DNA from: Pandoraea iniqua
GTDB lineage: Bacteria; Pseudomonadota; Gammaproteobacteria; Burkholderiales; Burkholderiaceae
NCBI RefSeq assembly: GCF_902459685.1
Contig: NZ_CABPSF010000001.1
Location: 992,001 to 1,056,000 of the forward strand
Reading direction: 5' to 3'
Length of the DNA: 64,000 bases
A model generated the notes under the pieces. That model made no database searches. It had not been told where the DNA came from and saw only the letters and a list, made by a program, of their open reading frames with translations. The translations under genes were made by a program, and so were the position numbers. Shown here one piece after another: positions 51,060-59,382 of this stretch; position 1 is the first letter of the stretch; every line of letters begins with the position of its first letter.

Positions 51060-52795
51060 CGATCTCGGATCGCGAAGCCGCCCGGCGCGCCGCACGCGGC
51101 GAAGCGCTGTGCGCGGCCACCGTGCGAGCGCTCACCGGCGACGCCGCGTTGCACTACAGCGGCGCGCGGCTGTGCCGGAACATGCGGCCGTTGCCGCTGC
51201 ATGCCCCGCACCTGCAAACGTTGCCGACGCCGCACGATCCGTTCCGTTCGCTGCGCGGGGCCGCCGATGGCGCGGCATTGCGTTTGCGTCACAGCGATGC
51301 CGCGTTGCATCGCAGCCTGCTCCCCGACGCGCCGCTGGAGCGCCTGCTGTTCGAACTGCTCGAACAATTGCGCTGCGAAACCTTTGTGCCGCCGGGCATG
51401 CCGGGCATCGCCAACAACCTGCGCGAGCGCTTCGAAGCGTGGTCGCGCGCGATGCACGAAACCGGCGTCGCCGACAGTCATGTGGGGCTGTTGCTCTACA
51501 CCGTCGCGCAGATGAGTTGGTCGCGGCTGACCGGCTACCCGGTGATCGACGAGACGGAAGGTCTCATCGAAGCTACCCGCATGGCGATCGCGCCTGTCAT
51601 CGGCGGCGCGTTGGCGGGCATGCGGCGCACACGTGCCGATCAGGCCGCGTTTGCCGTGCACGCGCGCGAGCTGGCCGCCGAGATCGCCGCCATGATCCGC
51701 TCGGCGAGCGGCGAGCGCGACGATGCCGAACCCAAGGACGATGAAGAGCAGAAGGGCGTGCGCAACGCGTTCTCGCTGTTTCTCGATTTCGACGAACGCG
51801 AAGACGACGGCATTACGCTGGCGCACTCCGGCGACAGCCGCGTATTGAAGGCGTCGGAACAGGGCTATCGCGTCTTTACGAACCGCTACGATCGCGAGGT
51901 TTATGCGGGCGCGCTGGTGCGCCGTACCTTGCTCGCGGAATTCCGCGAGCGGCTGGACGAGCGCATCGTCGCGCAGGCCATCAACGTGCCGCGCCTCGCG
52001 CGTGCGCTCAAAGCTGCGCTGGCCGTCGCGCAGCGGGACGGCTGGTCGTTCGGTGAAGAGCAAGGGCGCATCGATGGCCGGCGGCTGGCGCAACTGGTCA
52101 GCTCACCGGCGGAGCGCCGTATTTTCCGGCTGGAGAAACACACACTCGTCGCCGAGTCGATGGTGAGTTTTCTGATCGATTGCTCGGGCTCGATGAAGGC
52201 GCAGATCGAATCGGTCGGCATGATCGTGGACGTGCTCTCCCGCGCGCTCGATGCGGCTGGCGTGACCAACGAAATCCTCGGCTTTACCACCGGCGCATGG
52301 AATGGCGGGCGCGCGCGCACCGACTGGCTCGCACGCGGCAAGCCGCCGTTTCCGGGGCGCCTGAACGAAGTGTCGCATCTGATTTTCAAAGATGCGGTGA
52401 CGAGTTGGCGGCGTGCGCGCACCGACATTGCTTCGCTCTTCAAGGCCGATCTGTTTCGGGAGGGTGTCGATGGCGAAGCGGTCGAATGGGCCTGCGAGCG
52501 GCTGCGCTCGCGCGTGGCGAACCGGCGCCTGCTGATCGTGATTTCCGACGGCAGCCCGATGGACGCCGCCACCAATCAGGTCAACGACGAACACTATCTC
52601 GATCATCATCTGCGCGAAGTGGTTGCGCAGCAGCAAGCGCGCGGCGACGTGGAAGTGCTGGGGCTGGGTGTCGGTCTCGATCTGAGCCCGTACTACCGCA
52701 ATGCGCTGGCGCTCGATCTCACATCGCTGCCCGACATGACGATGTTCTCGAAGCTGGTGGAGTGGATCGGCAGTGGTGGCCGCCGGGGCCACTGA
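51056..52795 (+). CDS. CobT-like protein with VWA domain
   Basis: Partner of the AAA+ ATPase, 579 residues from ATG 51056 inside the upstream stop (ATGA). The N-terminal half is helical, followed by an acidic linker near residues 220-240 ('[15 protein letters not shown]'). The C-terminal von Willebrand A domain has MIDAS motif D375-C-S-G-S and '[29 protein letters not shown]', as in CobT. CobT normally bridges CobS to CobN; without CobN it may act on another metalloprotein. It is tail-to-tail with tauE with no gap. Its promoter carries an IclR-type operator resembling one before xsc. Confidence 0.82.
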   Translation: MTISDREAARRAARGEALCAATVRALTGDAALHYSGARLCRNMRPLPLHAPHLQTLPTPHDPFRSLRGAADGAALRLRHSDAALHRSLLPDAPLERLLFELLEQLRCETFVPPGMPGIANNLRERFEAWSRAMHETGVADSHVGLLLYTVAQMSWSRLTGYPVIDETEGLIEATRMAIAPVIGGALAGMRRTRADQAAFAVHARELAAEIAAMIRSASGERDDAEPKDDEEQKGVRNAFSLFLDFDEREDDGITLAHSGDSRVLKASEQGYRVFTNRYDREVYAGALVRRTLLAEFRERLDERIVAQAINVPRLARALKAALAVAQRDGWSFGEEQGRIDGRRLAQLVSSPAERRIFRLEKHTLVAESMVSFLIDCSGSMKAQIESVGMIVDVLSRALDAAGVTNEILGFTTGAWNGGRARTDWLARGKPPFPGRLNEVSHLIFKDAVTSWRRARTDIASLFKADLFREGVDGEAVEWACERLRSRVANRRLLIVISDGSPMDAATNQVNDEHYLDHHLREVVAQQQARGDVEVLGLGVGLDLSPYYRNALALDLTSLPDMTMFSKLVEWIGSGGRRGH

Positions 52796-53563
52796 TCAGA
52801 TCATTGCGAGCAGCGCGCTGATCATCAGATGGGCACCCAGCAACATCAGCGTTGTGAAGGCGATACGCCGCGTCACGACGCCCGAGAGCGGCGGAGGATG
52901 CCGACGGGCCAGCAGCGTGGCCAGCGCGACCACAGGGAGTGCCATCCCCGCCTGCCACCAGACCGGCGCGGGCAACTGCCCCGCGAACGCGCTGTAGACC
53001 GTGCGGATCGATGCGGTCACGGCAAACAGCAGAATCAGCGCACAGCGGATCTGTACCAGCGTCAGCGGTTGCCGATAGAAATAGAAGATCAGCGGCGGCC
53101 CGGAAATACCGAACATCCCACTCAGCAAGCCGCCGAAAATACCACTGAGGAAGAAGCCTTTGTCGCCCGAGCGTTCAGGCTTGGGGGCCGGTCGCAAGGC
53201 CGAGCCGATGCCGCCGTAGAGCACGACGGCACCGAGCAGCAGGTGCAGCACATTCGACGCCATCCCGTTGAGATAATCGAACAGCAACACGCCCACGACC
53301 ACCGACGGGATGATGCCGAGCGTGGCGGCGCCGACGGCCCGCCAGTCGATGTGATGCCACGTACCGGGCAGCGCCAGCGCGCTGTTGACCAGCGTGACCA
53401 GACTCACGAGGATGGCCACGCTGGCGACCGGGGCGAGCCCGAAGCCGCTCGCGCCGCCGAGCACGATCATGCCCAGACCGAAGCCGGTCACGGTTTGAAA
53501 ATACGTCGCAAAGCCGAGCAACAACAGTAACGGCAACAGCGGAAGAATCGCGGGAAGTGTCAT
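52796..53563 (-). CDS. TauE/SafE-family sulfite exporter
   Basis: A 255-residue inner-membrane protein with eight hydrophobic helices in two repeats, the TauE/SafE fold ('ILPLLPLLLLLGFATYFQTVTGFGLGMIVLGGASGF' and 'GGLLSGMFGISGPPLIFYFY'). Start ATG 53563 lies 4 bp after the pta stop, so the two are co-translated. Desulfonation by Xsc releases sulfite, which is toxic, and TauE/SafE proteins are the known or predicted exporters in taurine and sulfoacetate pathways. Context makes sulfite export likely. The conserved prolines and glycines of both repeats are present. Confidence 0.85.
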   Translation of the reverse strand: MTLPAILPLLPLLLLLGFATYFQTVTGFGLGMIVLGGASGFGLAPVASVAILVSLVTLVNSALALPGTWHHIDWRAVGAATLGIIPSVVVGVLLFDYLNGMASNVLHLLLGAVVLYGGIGSALRPAPKPERSGDKGFFLSGIFGGLLSGMFGISGPPLIFYFYRQPLTLVQIRCALILLFAVTASIRTVYSAFAGQLPAPVWWQAGMALPVVALATLLARRHPPPLSGVVTRRIAFTTLMLLGAHLMISALLAMI

Positions 53564-53567
53564 GCCG

Positions 53568-54605
53568 TCATGCGACGGCGGGTGCCGCGGTACTGGCGAG
53601 CCGGGCCAGTGCGGCCTGTGCCTGCACGCAGGTGACACCGATGACGTAATAGATATCGTCGGCGCTACAGCCGCGCGAAAGATCGTTGGCGGGGCGGTTG
53701 AGCCCTTGCAGCAGCGGGCCGATAGCCTTGGCACCGCCAATCCGTTCGGCGAGCTTGTAGCCGATGTTGCCGGCATCGAGACTCGGGAAGATCAGCGTAT
53801 TCGCGTGGCCTTCCACTTGCGAGTGAGCGACCTTGCGTTGAGCAATCTCGGCAACGATGGCCGCGTCGAGTTGCACGTCGCCATCGATTGCAAGCTGCGG
53901 ACGAGCCGCTTTCACGAGACGCGTCGCTTCCACCACCTTGTCGACCGCCGCATGCCGGGCGCTGCCGCTGGTGGAGAACGACAACATCGCCACGCGAGGG
54001 GACTCCATCAGCAACGCCTGTGCGCTGTCGGCCGCGGCCATGGCGATCTGCGCCAGTTGCGCAGCATCGGGGTCGACCACGAGCGCGCAGTCGGAAAAGA
54101 TCAGGCCGCCCTTCATCGTGTGGAACGGCTCGCAGAGCATCATCAGGAAGAAGCTCGACACGAGTTGAAACGACGGCTGCACGCCAACCAGTTGAATGGC
54201 CATGCGAACCACGTCGGCCGTGGTGTTGACGGCGCCGGCCACGGAGCCGTCGGCATGACCGAGACGCAGCATCATGTTGGCGAAGCCCAGCGGCGCGCGC
54301 ATCTCGGCGGCGGCTTGCTCGCGCGTGATGCCCTTTTTTTCGCGCATGGTGAACCACGTCCGCGCGAATTCATCCGCCAGCGGTGAGGTAGCCGGATCGA
54401 TCACTTCCATCCCGGCCAGATCGACGCCGGCCGCGTCTGCCGCGCGCAGCGTCTTGTTGATATCGCCGACGAGCACGATGCGGGCGATGCCCTCGCGCGT
54501 GGCGCGTCCGGCCGCTTCAAGCACGCGGGGGTCTTCCGATTCACACAGCACGATGCGCTGGGGGGCGCTGCGGGCTGTGTCGAGAATGCGGTGCATGGCT
54601 TTCAT
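53568..54605 (-). CDS. pta: Phosphate acetyltransferase
   Basis: Converts acetyl phosphate, the product of Xsc, to acetyl-CoA. Starting at ATG 54605 (MKAMHRIL) the protein has 345 residues, the short class of Pta without the N-terminal regulatory domain. The family blocks 'RIVLCESEDPRVLEAAGRATREGIARIVLVGD', 'GSVAGAVNTTADVVRMAIQLVG', 'GGLIFSDCALVVDPDAAQLAQIA' and 'NTLIFPSLDAGNIGYKLAERIGGAKAIGPLLQGL' are all present. Pta is the standard partner of xsc. A strong terminator separates the two here, so pta may also have its own promoter or depend on read-through. Confidence 0.94.
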   Translation of the reverse strand: MKAMHRILDTARSAPQRIVLCESEDPRVLEAAGRATREGIARIVLVGDINKTLRAADAAGVDLAGMEVIDPATSPLADEFARTWFTMREKKGITREQAAAEMRAPLGFANMMLRLGHADGSVAGAVNTTADVVRMAIQLVGVQPSFQLVSSFFLMMLCEPFHTMKGGLIFSDCALVVDPDAAQLAQIAMAAADSAQALLMESPRVAMLSFSTSGSARHAAVDKVVEATRLVKAARPQLAIDGDVQLDAAIVAEIAQRKVAHSQVEGHANTLIFPSLDAGNIGYKLAERIGGAKAIGPLLQGLNRPANDLSRGCSADDIYYVIGVTCVQAQAALARLASTAAPAVA

Positions 54606-54662
54606 GATGTCAAAGCCCAGAAGCTCGCCGTCATGGCGACATGGCGACATGGCGAGCGGAAT

Positions 54663-54701
54663 AAAAAAAGCGCTCCCGGCACCCACAGAGCCGGGAGCGC
54701 T
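54663..54701 (-). terminator. Strong intrinsic terminator between xsc and pta
   Basis: AGCGCTCCCGGC (54669-54680) and GCCGGGAGCGCT (54690-54701) form a perfect 12-bp stem with a 9-base loop. The A7 run at 54663-54669 becomes a U tract on the minus strand. It ends the xsc message 50 bp past its stop, before pta. Confidence 0.93.
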
Positions 54702-54751
54702 ATCACCCTGCATACAGTTCAAAACACCAGCGCAAAACTACGGCACAACGA

Positions 54752-56584
54752 TCAGACGTAATCCTTGTACTTGTCGAGCGTGCGCACCGGCTTCGAGAGG
54801 GCATCCCGACGGAACGGATCGCCCAGCTCACGGGTACACATGATTTCGATAATGGTCGTCTTGCCGTGATTCATCTGCATGTCGATGGCCTTCTTGAGCG
54901 CGGGGCCAACGTCTTCCAGACGATCGACCACGATGCCTTCCGCGCCCATCGCCTTGGCGATACCGGCAAAGCTCGGGCTGTCGAGTTCGCCCGCGACGAA
55001 GCGGCGGTTGTAGAAGTCGACCTGATTCTTCTTCTCAGCGCCCCACTGACGGTTGTGGAACACCACGGCCGTGACCGGAATGTTGTGGCGCACGCACGTC
55101 AGCGTTTCCATCAGGCTCATGCCCCATGCGCCGTCACCGGCGTACGACACGGCCGGGCGATGCGGTGCGGCAACCTTCGCGCCGATGATCGTCGGGAACG
55201 CGTAACCGCAGTTGCCCCAGCTCATGGCAGCAAAGAAGCTGCGCGGCTTGTTGAAGCGCAGATAGCTGTTCGCGACCGAGTTGATGTTGCCGATGTCGGT
55301 CGAGACCATCACGTCTTCCGGCATGGCCTTCTCGAGTTCGCGCAGCACCTGACGCGGATGCAGATAGTGGCCGCCGTTGAACGTGCGTTCCTTCGCCTGC
55401 TCTTCGATCATGTCGAGGCTGTACGGATCGCGCTCGTGGGTCCACTCGTCGAGTTCCTTCTCCCACGCCGCCTTTTCCGTGGCGATCTGATCGGCACGCG
55501 AACCACGCGTCGCATCGCAAGCGAGCGTGCGCTCGGCCAGACGCTGCGACAGGGCGACCGCGGCGGCCTTGGCATCGCCGCAAATACCGACCGAGATTTT
55601 CTTCACGAGACCGAGCATCTTGTGATCGGCATCGATCTGGATGATCTTGGCGTTCTTCGGCCAGTAGTCGAGGCCGTGTTGCGGCAGCGTGCCGAACGGT
55701 CCGAGTCGCGAGCCCAGTGCCACGACGACGTCGGCCTGTGCGAGCAGCTTCATCGCGGCCTTCGAGCCCTGATAGCCGAGCGGGCCGCACCACAGCGGAT
55801 GGTTGGCCGGGAACGAGTCGTTGTGCAGATAGCTGTTGACGACCGGTGCGCCCAGACGCTCGGCGAGTGCCTTGCATTCTTCGATGGCGTCGGCCATGAC
55901 CACACCGCCGCCCGAGATGATGACCGGGAACTTGGCTTGCGCCAGCAGTTCGGCCGCTTCGTTCAGACGCTCGTCGCCGCCTGCGCCACGATCGAGGCGT
56001 TGCGGACGCGGAATCTCAGCCTTGATCTGGCCGTAGAAATAGTCACGCGGGATGTTGAGTTGCGTCGGGCCCATTTCGGCCATGGCGCGGTCGAAGCAGC
56101 GGCCCGTGAACTCGGCCATGCGGGCCGGATGCGTCACGTGACCCTGATACTTCGTGAATTCTTGGAACATCGGCAGTTGCTTCGCTTCCTGAAAGCCGCC
56201 GAGGCCGATACCCATCGTGCCGGCTTCCGGCGTGACGATCACGACCGGGCTGTGCGCCCAGTAAGCGGCGGCAATTGCAGTCACGCAATTGCTGATGCCG
56301 GGGCCGTTCTGGCCGATCACGACACCATGGCGGCCCGACACGCGAGCATAGCCGTCGGCCATGTGGCCAGCGCCTTGTTCGTGCACGACCGGAATCAGAC
56401 GAATGCCTGCGGGCGCGAAGATATCCATCGCATCCATGAAGGCCGAGCCCATGATGCCGAACATCTCGCTCACGCCGTTGGCGACCATCGTTTCGACAAA
56501 TGCTTCAGACGGCGTCATGGTCTGCGGGCCGGCGTCGGTGGCCGTGAGTTGCTGGGTGGCCGTAGCCGGGTCTTTGGCGTTCAT
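54752..56584 (-). CDS. xsc: Sulfoacetaldehyde acetyltransferase
   Basis: Thiamine-diphosphate enzyme converting sulfoacetaldehyde and phosphate to acetyl phosphate and sulfite, the desulfonation step for taurine, isethionate and related C2 sulfonates. The 610-residue protein (ATG 56584, GGAGACACC upstream) has the activating Glu in 'VVHEQGAGHMADGYARVSG' and the ThDP motif 'YAGDGAWGMSLMETLTCVRHNIPVTAVVFHNRQWGAEKKNQ' near residue 475. 'VNSYLHNDSFPANHPLWCGPLGYQG' is characteristic of Xsc. It is followed by pta and tauE and preceded by motifs shared with both IclR promoters nearby. No TauR-type regulator is present. Confidence 0.96.
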   Translation of the reverse strand: MNAKDPATATQQLTATDAGPQTMTPSEAFVETMVANGVSEMFGIMGSAFMDAMDIFAPAGIRLIPVVHEQGAGHMADGYARVSGRHGVVIGQNGPGISNCVTAIAAAYWAHSPVVIVTPEAGTMGIGLGGFQEAKQLPMFQEFTKYQGHVTHPARMAEFTGRCFDRAMAEMGPTQLNIPRDYFYGQIKAEIPRPQRLDRGAGGDERLNEAAELLAQAKFPVIISGGGVVMADAIEECKALAERLGAPVVNSYLHNDSFPANHPLWCGPLGYQGSKAAMKLLAQADVVVALGSRLGPFGTLPQHGLDYWPKNAKIIQIDADHKMLGLVKKISVGICGDAKAAAVALSQRLAERTLACDATRGSRADQIATEKAAWEKELDEWTHERDPYSLDMIEEQAKERTFNGGHYLHPRQVLRELEKAMPEDVMVSTDIGNINSVANSYLRFNKPRSFFAAMSWGNCGYAFPTIIGAKVAAPHRPAVSYAGDGAWGMSLMETLTCVRHNIPVTAVVFHNRQWGAEKKNQVDFYNRRFVAGELDSPSFAGIAKAMGAEGIVVDRLEDVGPALKKAIDMQMNHGKTTIIEIMCTRELGDPFRRDALSKPVRTLDKYKDYV

Positions 56585-56917
56585 GGTGTCTCCAGTGAAA
56601 AATAAACGGAACAAATAATTCCGATTTCATTGCGTAAGTGGAAATCTAGGCGATTCATTCGCCTTGGTCAATCTGTATTTTTATTTATTGGTATGTTTTG
56701 TATTGAAAAATGTAGCGCCTGATTCGGCACGTTTGCGACGAACGAGACGCCACACCGTCGGCAAAAAGAAAAAATGCCCCGGCAGGCGGGGCAAAGAACC
56801 CGGCGTCTGGTCCTTCAGCCACCCGCATGCAACAGGTGGCCGGCAGAGTGAACTGCCGCGCGCGAAGGGGGGGCGACGCCGGGTGGCTGACAGGTGTCAT
56901 GGTCTTGCCGACATCGT
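56585..56917. promoter_or_regulatory. xsc control region and upstream terminator
   Basis: No gene is seen in 333 bases. CGGAACAAATAATTCCG (56607-56623) is a GGAA-N7-TTCC dyad 23 bp before xsc, matching the layout at 49968-49982. ATTGGTATGTTTTGT (56687-56701) repeats the iseR-promoter motif with one change. The surrounding 100 bp are AT-rich. Farther up, TGCCCCG (56775-56781) and CGGGGCA (56787-56793) with A-rich DNA at 56763-56774 form an intrinsic terminator for the minus-strand NTF2-like gene. Confidence 0.7.
56766..56793 (-). terminator. Intrinsic terminator after the NTF2-like gene
   Basis: A perfect 7-bp stem (56775-56781 with 56787-56793) and loop GCAGG precede a U-rich tail on the minus strand made by the A-rich stretch AAAAAGAAAAAA. 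It isolates xsc from the upstream minus-strand unit. Confidence 0.85.
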
Positions 56918-57307
56918 TCAGAACGCCGGACGATCCTTGCGGAAGGCGTTCTTCACTTCGATCTTGCCGTCGCGCAGGGTGAATACGTCGACCATGCGCG
57001 CTTCCACACGGGTGCCGTCGGCCTTGGTGCCGCGAAAGGTCGATTCGGATACGCCGCGATTGCCGTTCACGAAGTGGTCGCCTTCGGTCCACGAGGCATC
57101 CGGGAAGTTTTCCCACGCCGATTGGAAGGCGGCGCGCACAGCCTCGCGGCCCTCGAAGGTGCGACCCATCATGTCGGGGCCGGCCACGGCGTGAAACACA
57201 CACGTGTCGGTCATGCACGCCATGAGGGCGTCGATGTCGTGCCGGTTCCAGGCGTCGTTGAACGAGGCCAGCAACTGGAGGTCGGCGGAGGCGTTAGATG
57301 TCGTCAT
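56918..57307 (-). CDS. NTF2/SnoaL-like protein
   Basis: A 129-residue cone-fold protein of the nuclear transport factor 2 superfamily. 'LQLLASFNDAWNRHDIDALMACMTDTCVFHAVAGPD' is the typical helical N-terminus, and 'GREAVRAAFQSAWENFPDASW' with 'VEARMVDVFTLRDGKIEVKNAFRKDRP' form the curved sheet. Members include isomerases, dehydratases and ligand carriers, often small catabolic helpers. It lies 78 bp downstream of an FAD amine oxidase on the same strand and is probably in its operon. No catalytic assignment is possible. Confidence 0.85.
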   Translation of the reverse strand: MTTSNASADLQLLASFNDAWNRHDIDALMACMTDTCVFHAVAGPDMMGRTFEGREAVRAAFQSAWENFPDASWTEGDHFVNGNRGVSESTFRGTKADGTRVEARMVDVFTLRDGKIEVKNAFRKDRPAF

Positions 57308-57384
57308 TGATCAGTCCAAAAAGCAAGTGAGGCAGGTGAATCGGGTGAATCGGGTGAGGCCAATAAGGCAGAGCGCACAGCGAA

Positions 57385-58818
57385 TCAACGCGCTTCGTCC
57401 TGCGCGTGGTACCGCTGATAAAGAAAGCGCTGGCCGATGCGGCGGAACGGCGCGAAGCCTTGCCACTGCACCGTGCCGAACACGTTGGGGTATTGCAGCG
57501 CCGAGTCGTAGATCGGCAGGCTCCACGACGGATCGCGCTCGCCCGCGATGCGCTGGGCGAGGCGGCGTCCGGCATGGGCCGAGAACGACACGCCGTTGCC
57601 GCCATAGCCCACGGCATAGAACAGACTCTGGCGCGGGTCGGGTTGGGTGACGCGCGGCATCATGTCGTGGCTGACGTCGACCCAGCCCCACCACGAGTAA
57701 TCCACGCGAATACCGCGCAACGCCGGGAATTTGCGATGCAGCCCCTCGACGAGCACGGCCATGTGTTTCGGATTTTGCGCATCGGCGCCGGTGATCGAAC
57801 TGCGGCTGCCGATCTGCAAACGGTTGTCGGGCAGCAGCCGGTAGTAATAGCGAAGCGTGCGCGTATCGGTAATGACTTCGTGCGTGCGGAAGTTGGTGGC
57901 CGCGAGTTCTTCCGGCGTGAGCACGCGCGTGACGAGCGAGTTCGACAGAATCGGCATGATCTTCGCGCGCAACGCCTTGGTCACATCGTTGCGGGTGTAG
58001 CCACCCGTGGCGAAGGCCACTGCCTTGGCGCGCACGACACCGCGCGGCGTGCGCACGTGGTGCACGCCATTGATGGTTTCGACACTGAGCACCGGCGTTG
58101 ATGGATGGACACGCGCGCCGAGCGCCCGCGCCATGCGCAAATAGCCGAACGCGAGCTTGAGCGGATGCACGCCGATGCCGTCCGGCTCGTGCAGCGCGCC
58201 GCAGTTCTCCTGATCGTCGACGTACTGTTCGCGCACGTCGTCACGCGAGAGGATGCGCGTGTCGTATCCGAACACGTCGCGCATGACCTTCGCTTCGTTG
58301 CGCAGAAAGTCCATCTTGCGCTCGCGATGGGCGATGTAGAGATGGCCGCCCGGCTGTGGATCGCACGCGGGCACTTCGGCAACCAGCGATTTGAAGGTGT
58401 CGAAGCCTTCGCGAATTTCGGCGTCGAGCTTCAGTGCGGTTTCTTTGCCCCAGCGCTCGATCCACTGCGAACGATAGAGACGTCCGCTGGCGTTCTGGCC
58501 TTGTCCGCCGTTGCGGCTGGTGCAGCCCCAGCAGGTACGGTTGGCTTCGAGCACCGTCGCGCGGATGCCGTGTTCGCGAGCGAGGAAAAGCGCGGTGGCA
58601 AGGCCGGTGAAACCCGCGCCCACGATGACCACGTCGACGTCGGCATCGCCGGGCAGCGGGCCGTCGTCTTCGGGCGGATCGCCGGCAGTGGCGACCCAGT
58701 AGGTCGGTGCGTAATCCATCCCGAGTCCCGGATTTGCCGAGACTAACGGATCGTAAAGCGGATCGTATGGCGCAGCTTCGGAGCGACGATCCAGCGCGAA
58801 GGAATCAATCGTACCCAC
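57385..58818 (-). CDS. FAD-dependent amine/amino-acid oxidase (DadA/PuuB-like)
   Basis: A 477-residue flavoprotein of the D-amino-acid oxidase fold. I choose GTG 58818 because AGGAG lies 6 bases before it; the ATG 27 bases upstream has no ribosome site. 'DVDVVIVGAGFTGLATALFLA' (about residues 62-82) is the FAD fold, 'CTSRNGGQGQNASGR' the second glycine-rich loop and 'FYAVGYGGNGVSFSAHAGRRLA' the C-terminal flavin motif. Gamma-glutamylputrescine oxidase and related amine oxidases share this layout. It faces a transporter-amidohydrolase operon, so it may oxidise the amine released by that amidohydrolase. Confidence 0.88.
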   Translation of the reverse strand: MGTIDSFALDRRSEAAPYDPLYDPLVSANPGLGMDYAPTYWVATAGDPPEDDGPLPGDADVDVVIVGAGFTGLATALFLAREHGIRATVLEANRTCWGCTSRNGGQGQNASGRLYRSQWIERWGKETALKLDAEIREGFDTFKSLVAEVPACDPQPGGHLYIAHRERKMDFLRNEAKVMRDVFGYDTRILSRDDVREQYVDDQENCGALHEPDGIGVHPLKLAFGYLRMARALGARVHPSTPVLSVETINGVHHVRTPRGVVRAKAVAFATGGYTRNDVTKALRAKIMPILSNSLVTRVLTPEELAATNFRTHEVITDTRTLRYYYRLLPDNRLQIGSRSSITGADAQNPKHMAVLVEGLHRKFPALRGIRVDYSWWGWVDVSHDMMPRVTQPDPRQSLFYAVGYGGNGVSFSAHAGRRLAQRIAGERDPSWSLPIYDSALQYPNVFGTVQWQGFAPFRRIGQRFLYQRYHAQDEAR

Positions 58819-58892
58819 GGTAGGCTCCTGAGGAAATGAGCCCATACTGCCAAGAACAATTTCCGCGCATTAGTACCACCGGCGCTTTGTGA

Positions 58893-58969
58893 TGGTGCCA
58901 GCGAAAAGCACCGTCGGCACAACCGCGACGCGTCGTTGGTGGTCCACCAAAATCAAATGACTGGCACCA
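58893..58969. promoter_or_regulatory. Operator-like elements in the divergent gap 58819-59092
   Basis: TGGTGCCAG (58893-58901) and its reverse complement CTGGCACCA (58961-58969) flank a perfect 15-bp dyad, TTGGTGG-T-CCACCAA (58936-58950). A related GTACCACCGG lies at 58873. The sites cover the 274-bp gap between the FAD oxidase and the DUF3311 operon. No regulator gene is adjacent, so control would come from elsewhere. No gene is seen in this gap. Confidence 0.6.
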
Positions 58970-59092
58970 CACATTCCTGCGATGTGGCTCTAAACGTCGT
59001 GATTTTTGGCTGTAGATACTGGGCCAGACAAATAGGTGGCCAGTCTCGCTGGCACACCTGCCGAACAACGTGTCGCGTGCCGGAGACAGGAC

Positions 59093-59293
59093 ATGCTCAG
59101 ATTGCTCATTGGACTTGGTTTGCCGTACCTCGGCGTCGTCGGGCTCTTACCGTGGGCGGCGTCCGTCGACCGCTATGTGCTCGGCGTGCCGTTCATCTAC
59201 GGCTGGATCTTCTTGTGGTTCGTGTTGACCTCGGGCTGTCTCTATCTGTGCTGGATGTTGTTCGACCGCCATCAGGTCGAAGACCCCGCTTAA
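59093..59293 (+). CDS. DUF3311 small membrane protein
   Basis: A 66-residue protein with two hydrophobic helices ('LLIGLGLPYLGVVGLLPWAASV' and 'GVPFIYGWIFLWFVLTSGCLYLCWMLF'). ATG 59093 follows GGAGACAGG. DUF3311 proteins are regularly encoded just before sodium:solute symporters, as here (90 bp), and are thought to be small subunits needed for the transporter. The frame's open extension upstream is not conserved. First gene of a four-gene unit. Confidence 0.85.
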   Translation: MLRLLIGLGLPYLGVVGLLPWAASVDRYVLGVPFIYGWIFLWFVLTSGCLYLCWMLFDRHQVEDPA

Positions 59294-59382
59294 GCCCCGC
59301 GTTCTGCATACGCCCACTTACGTCTGCGCCCTCGCGCGCTAGCCGTTCCCCCTTCGTTAAGCGCCTTTCGGAGATTACCTCG

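Noticed and set aside
50049-52795. A cobalamin biosynthesis locus
   Set aside because: CobS- and CobT-like genes alone do not make one: no cobN or other cob gene, and no B12 riboswitch box, is visible here. I report them as CobST-like.
58936-59382. The N-terminal extension of the symporter frame and the upstream frame of the DUF3311 gene
   Set aside because: The extension overlaps the DUF3311 coding region in another frame, has no transporter-like helices, and both genes have good ribosome sites at 59093 and 59383.
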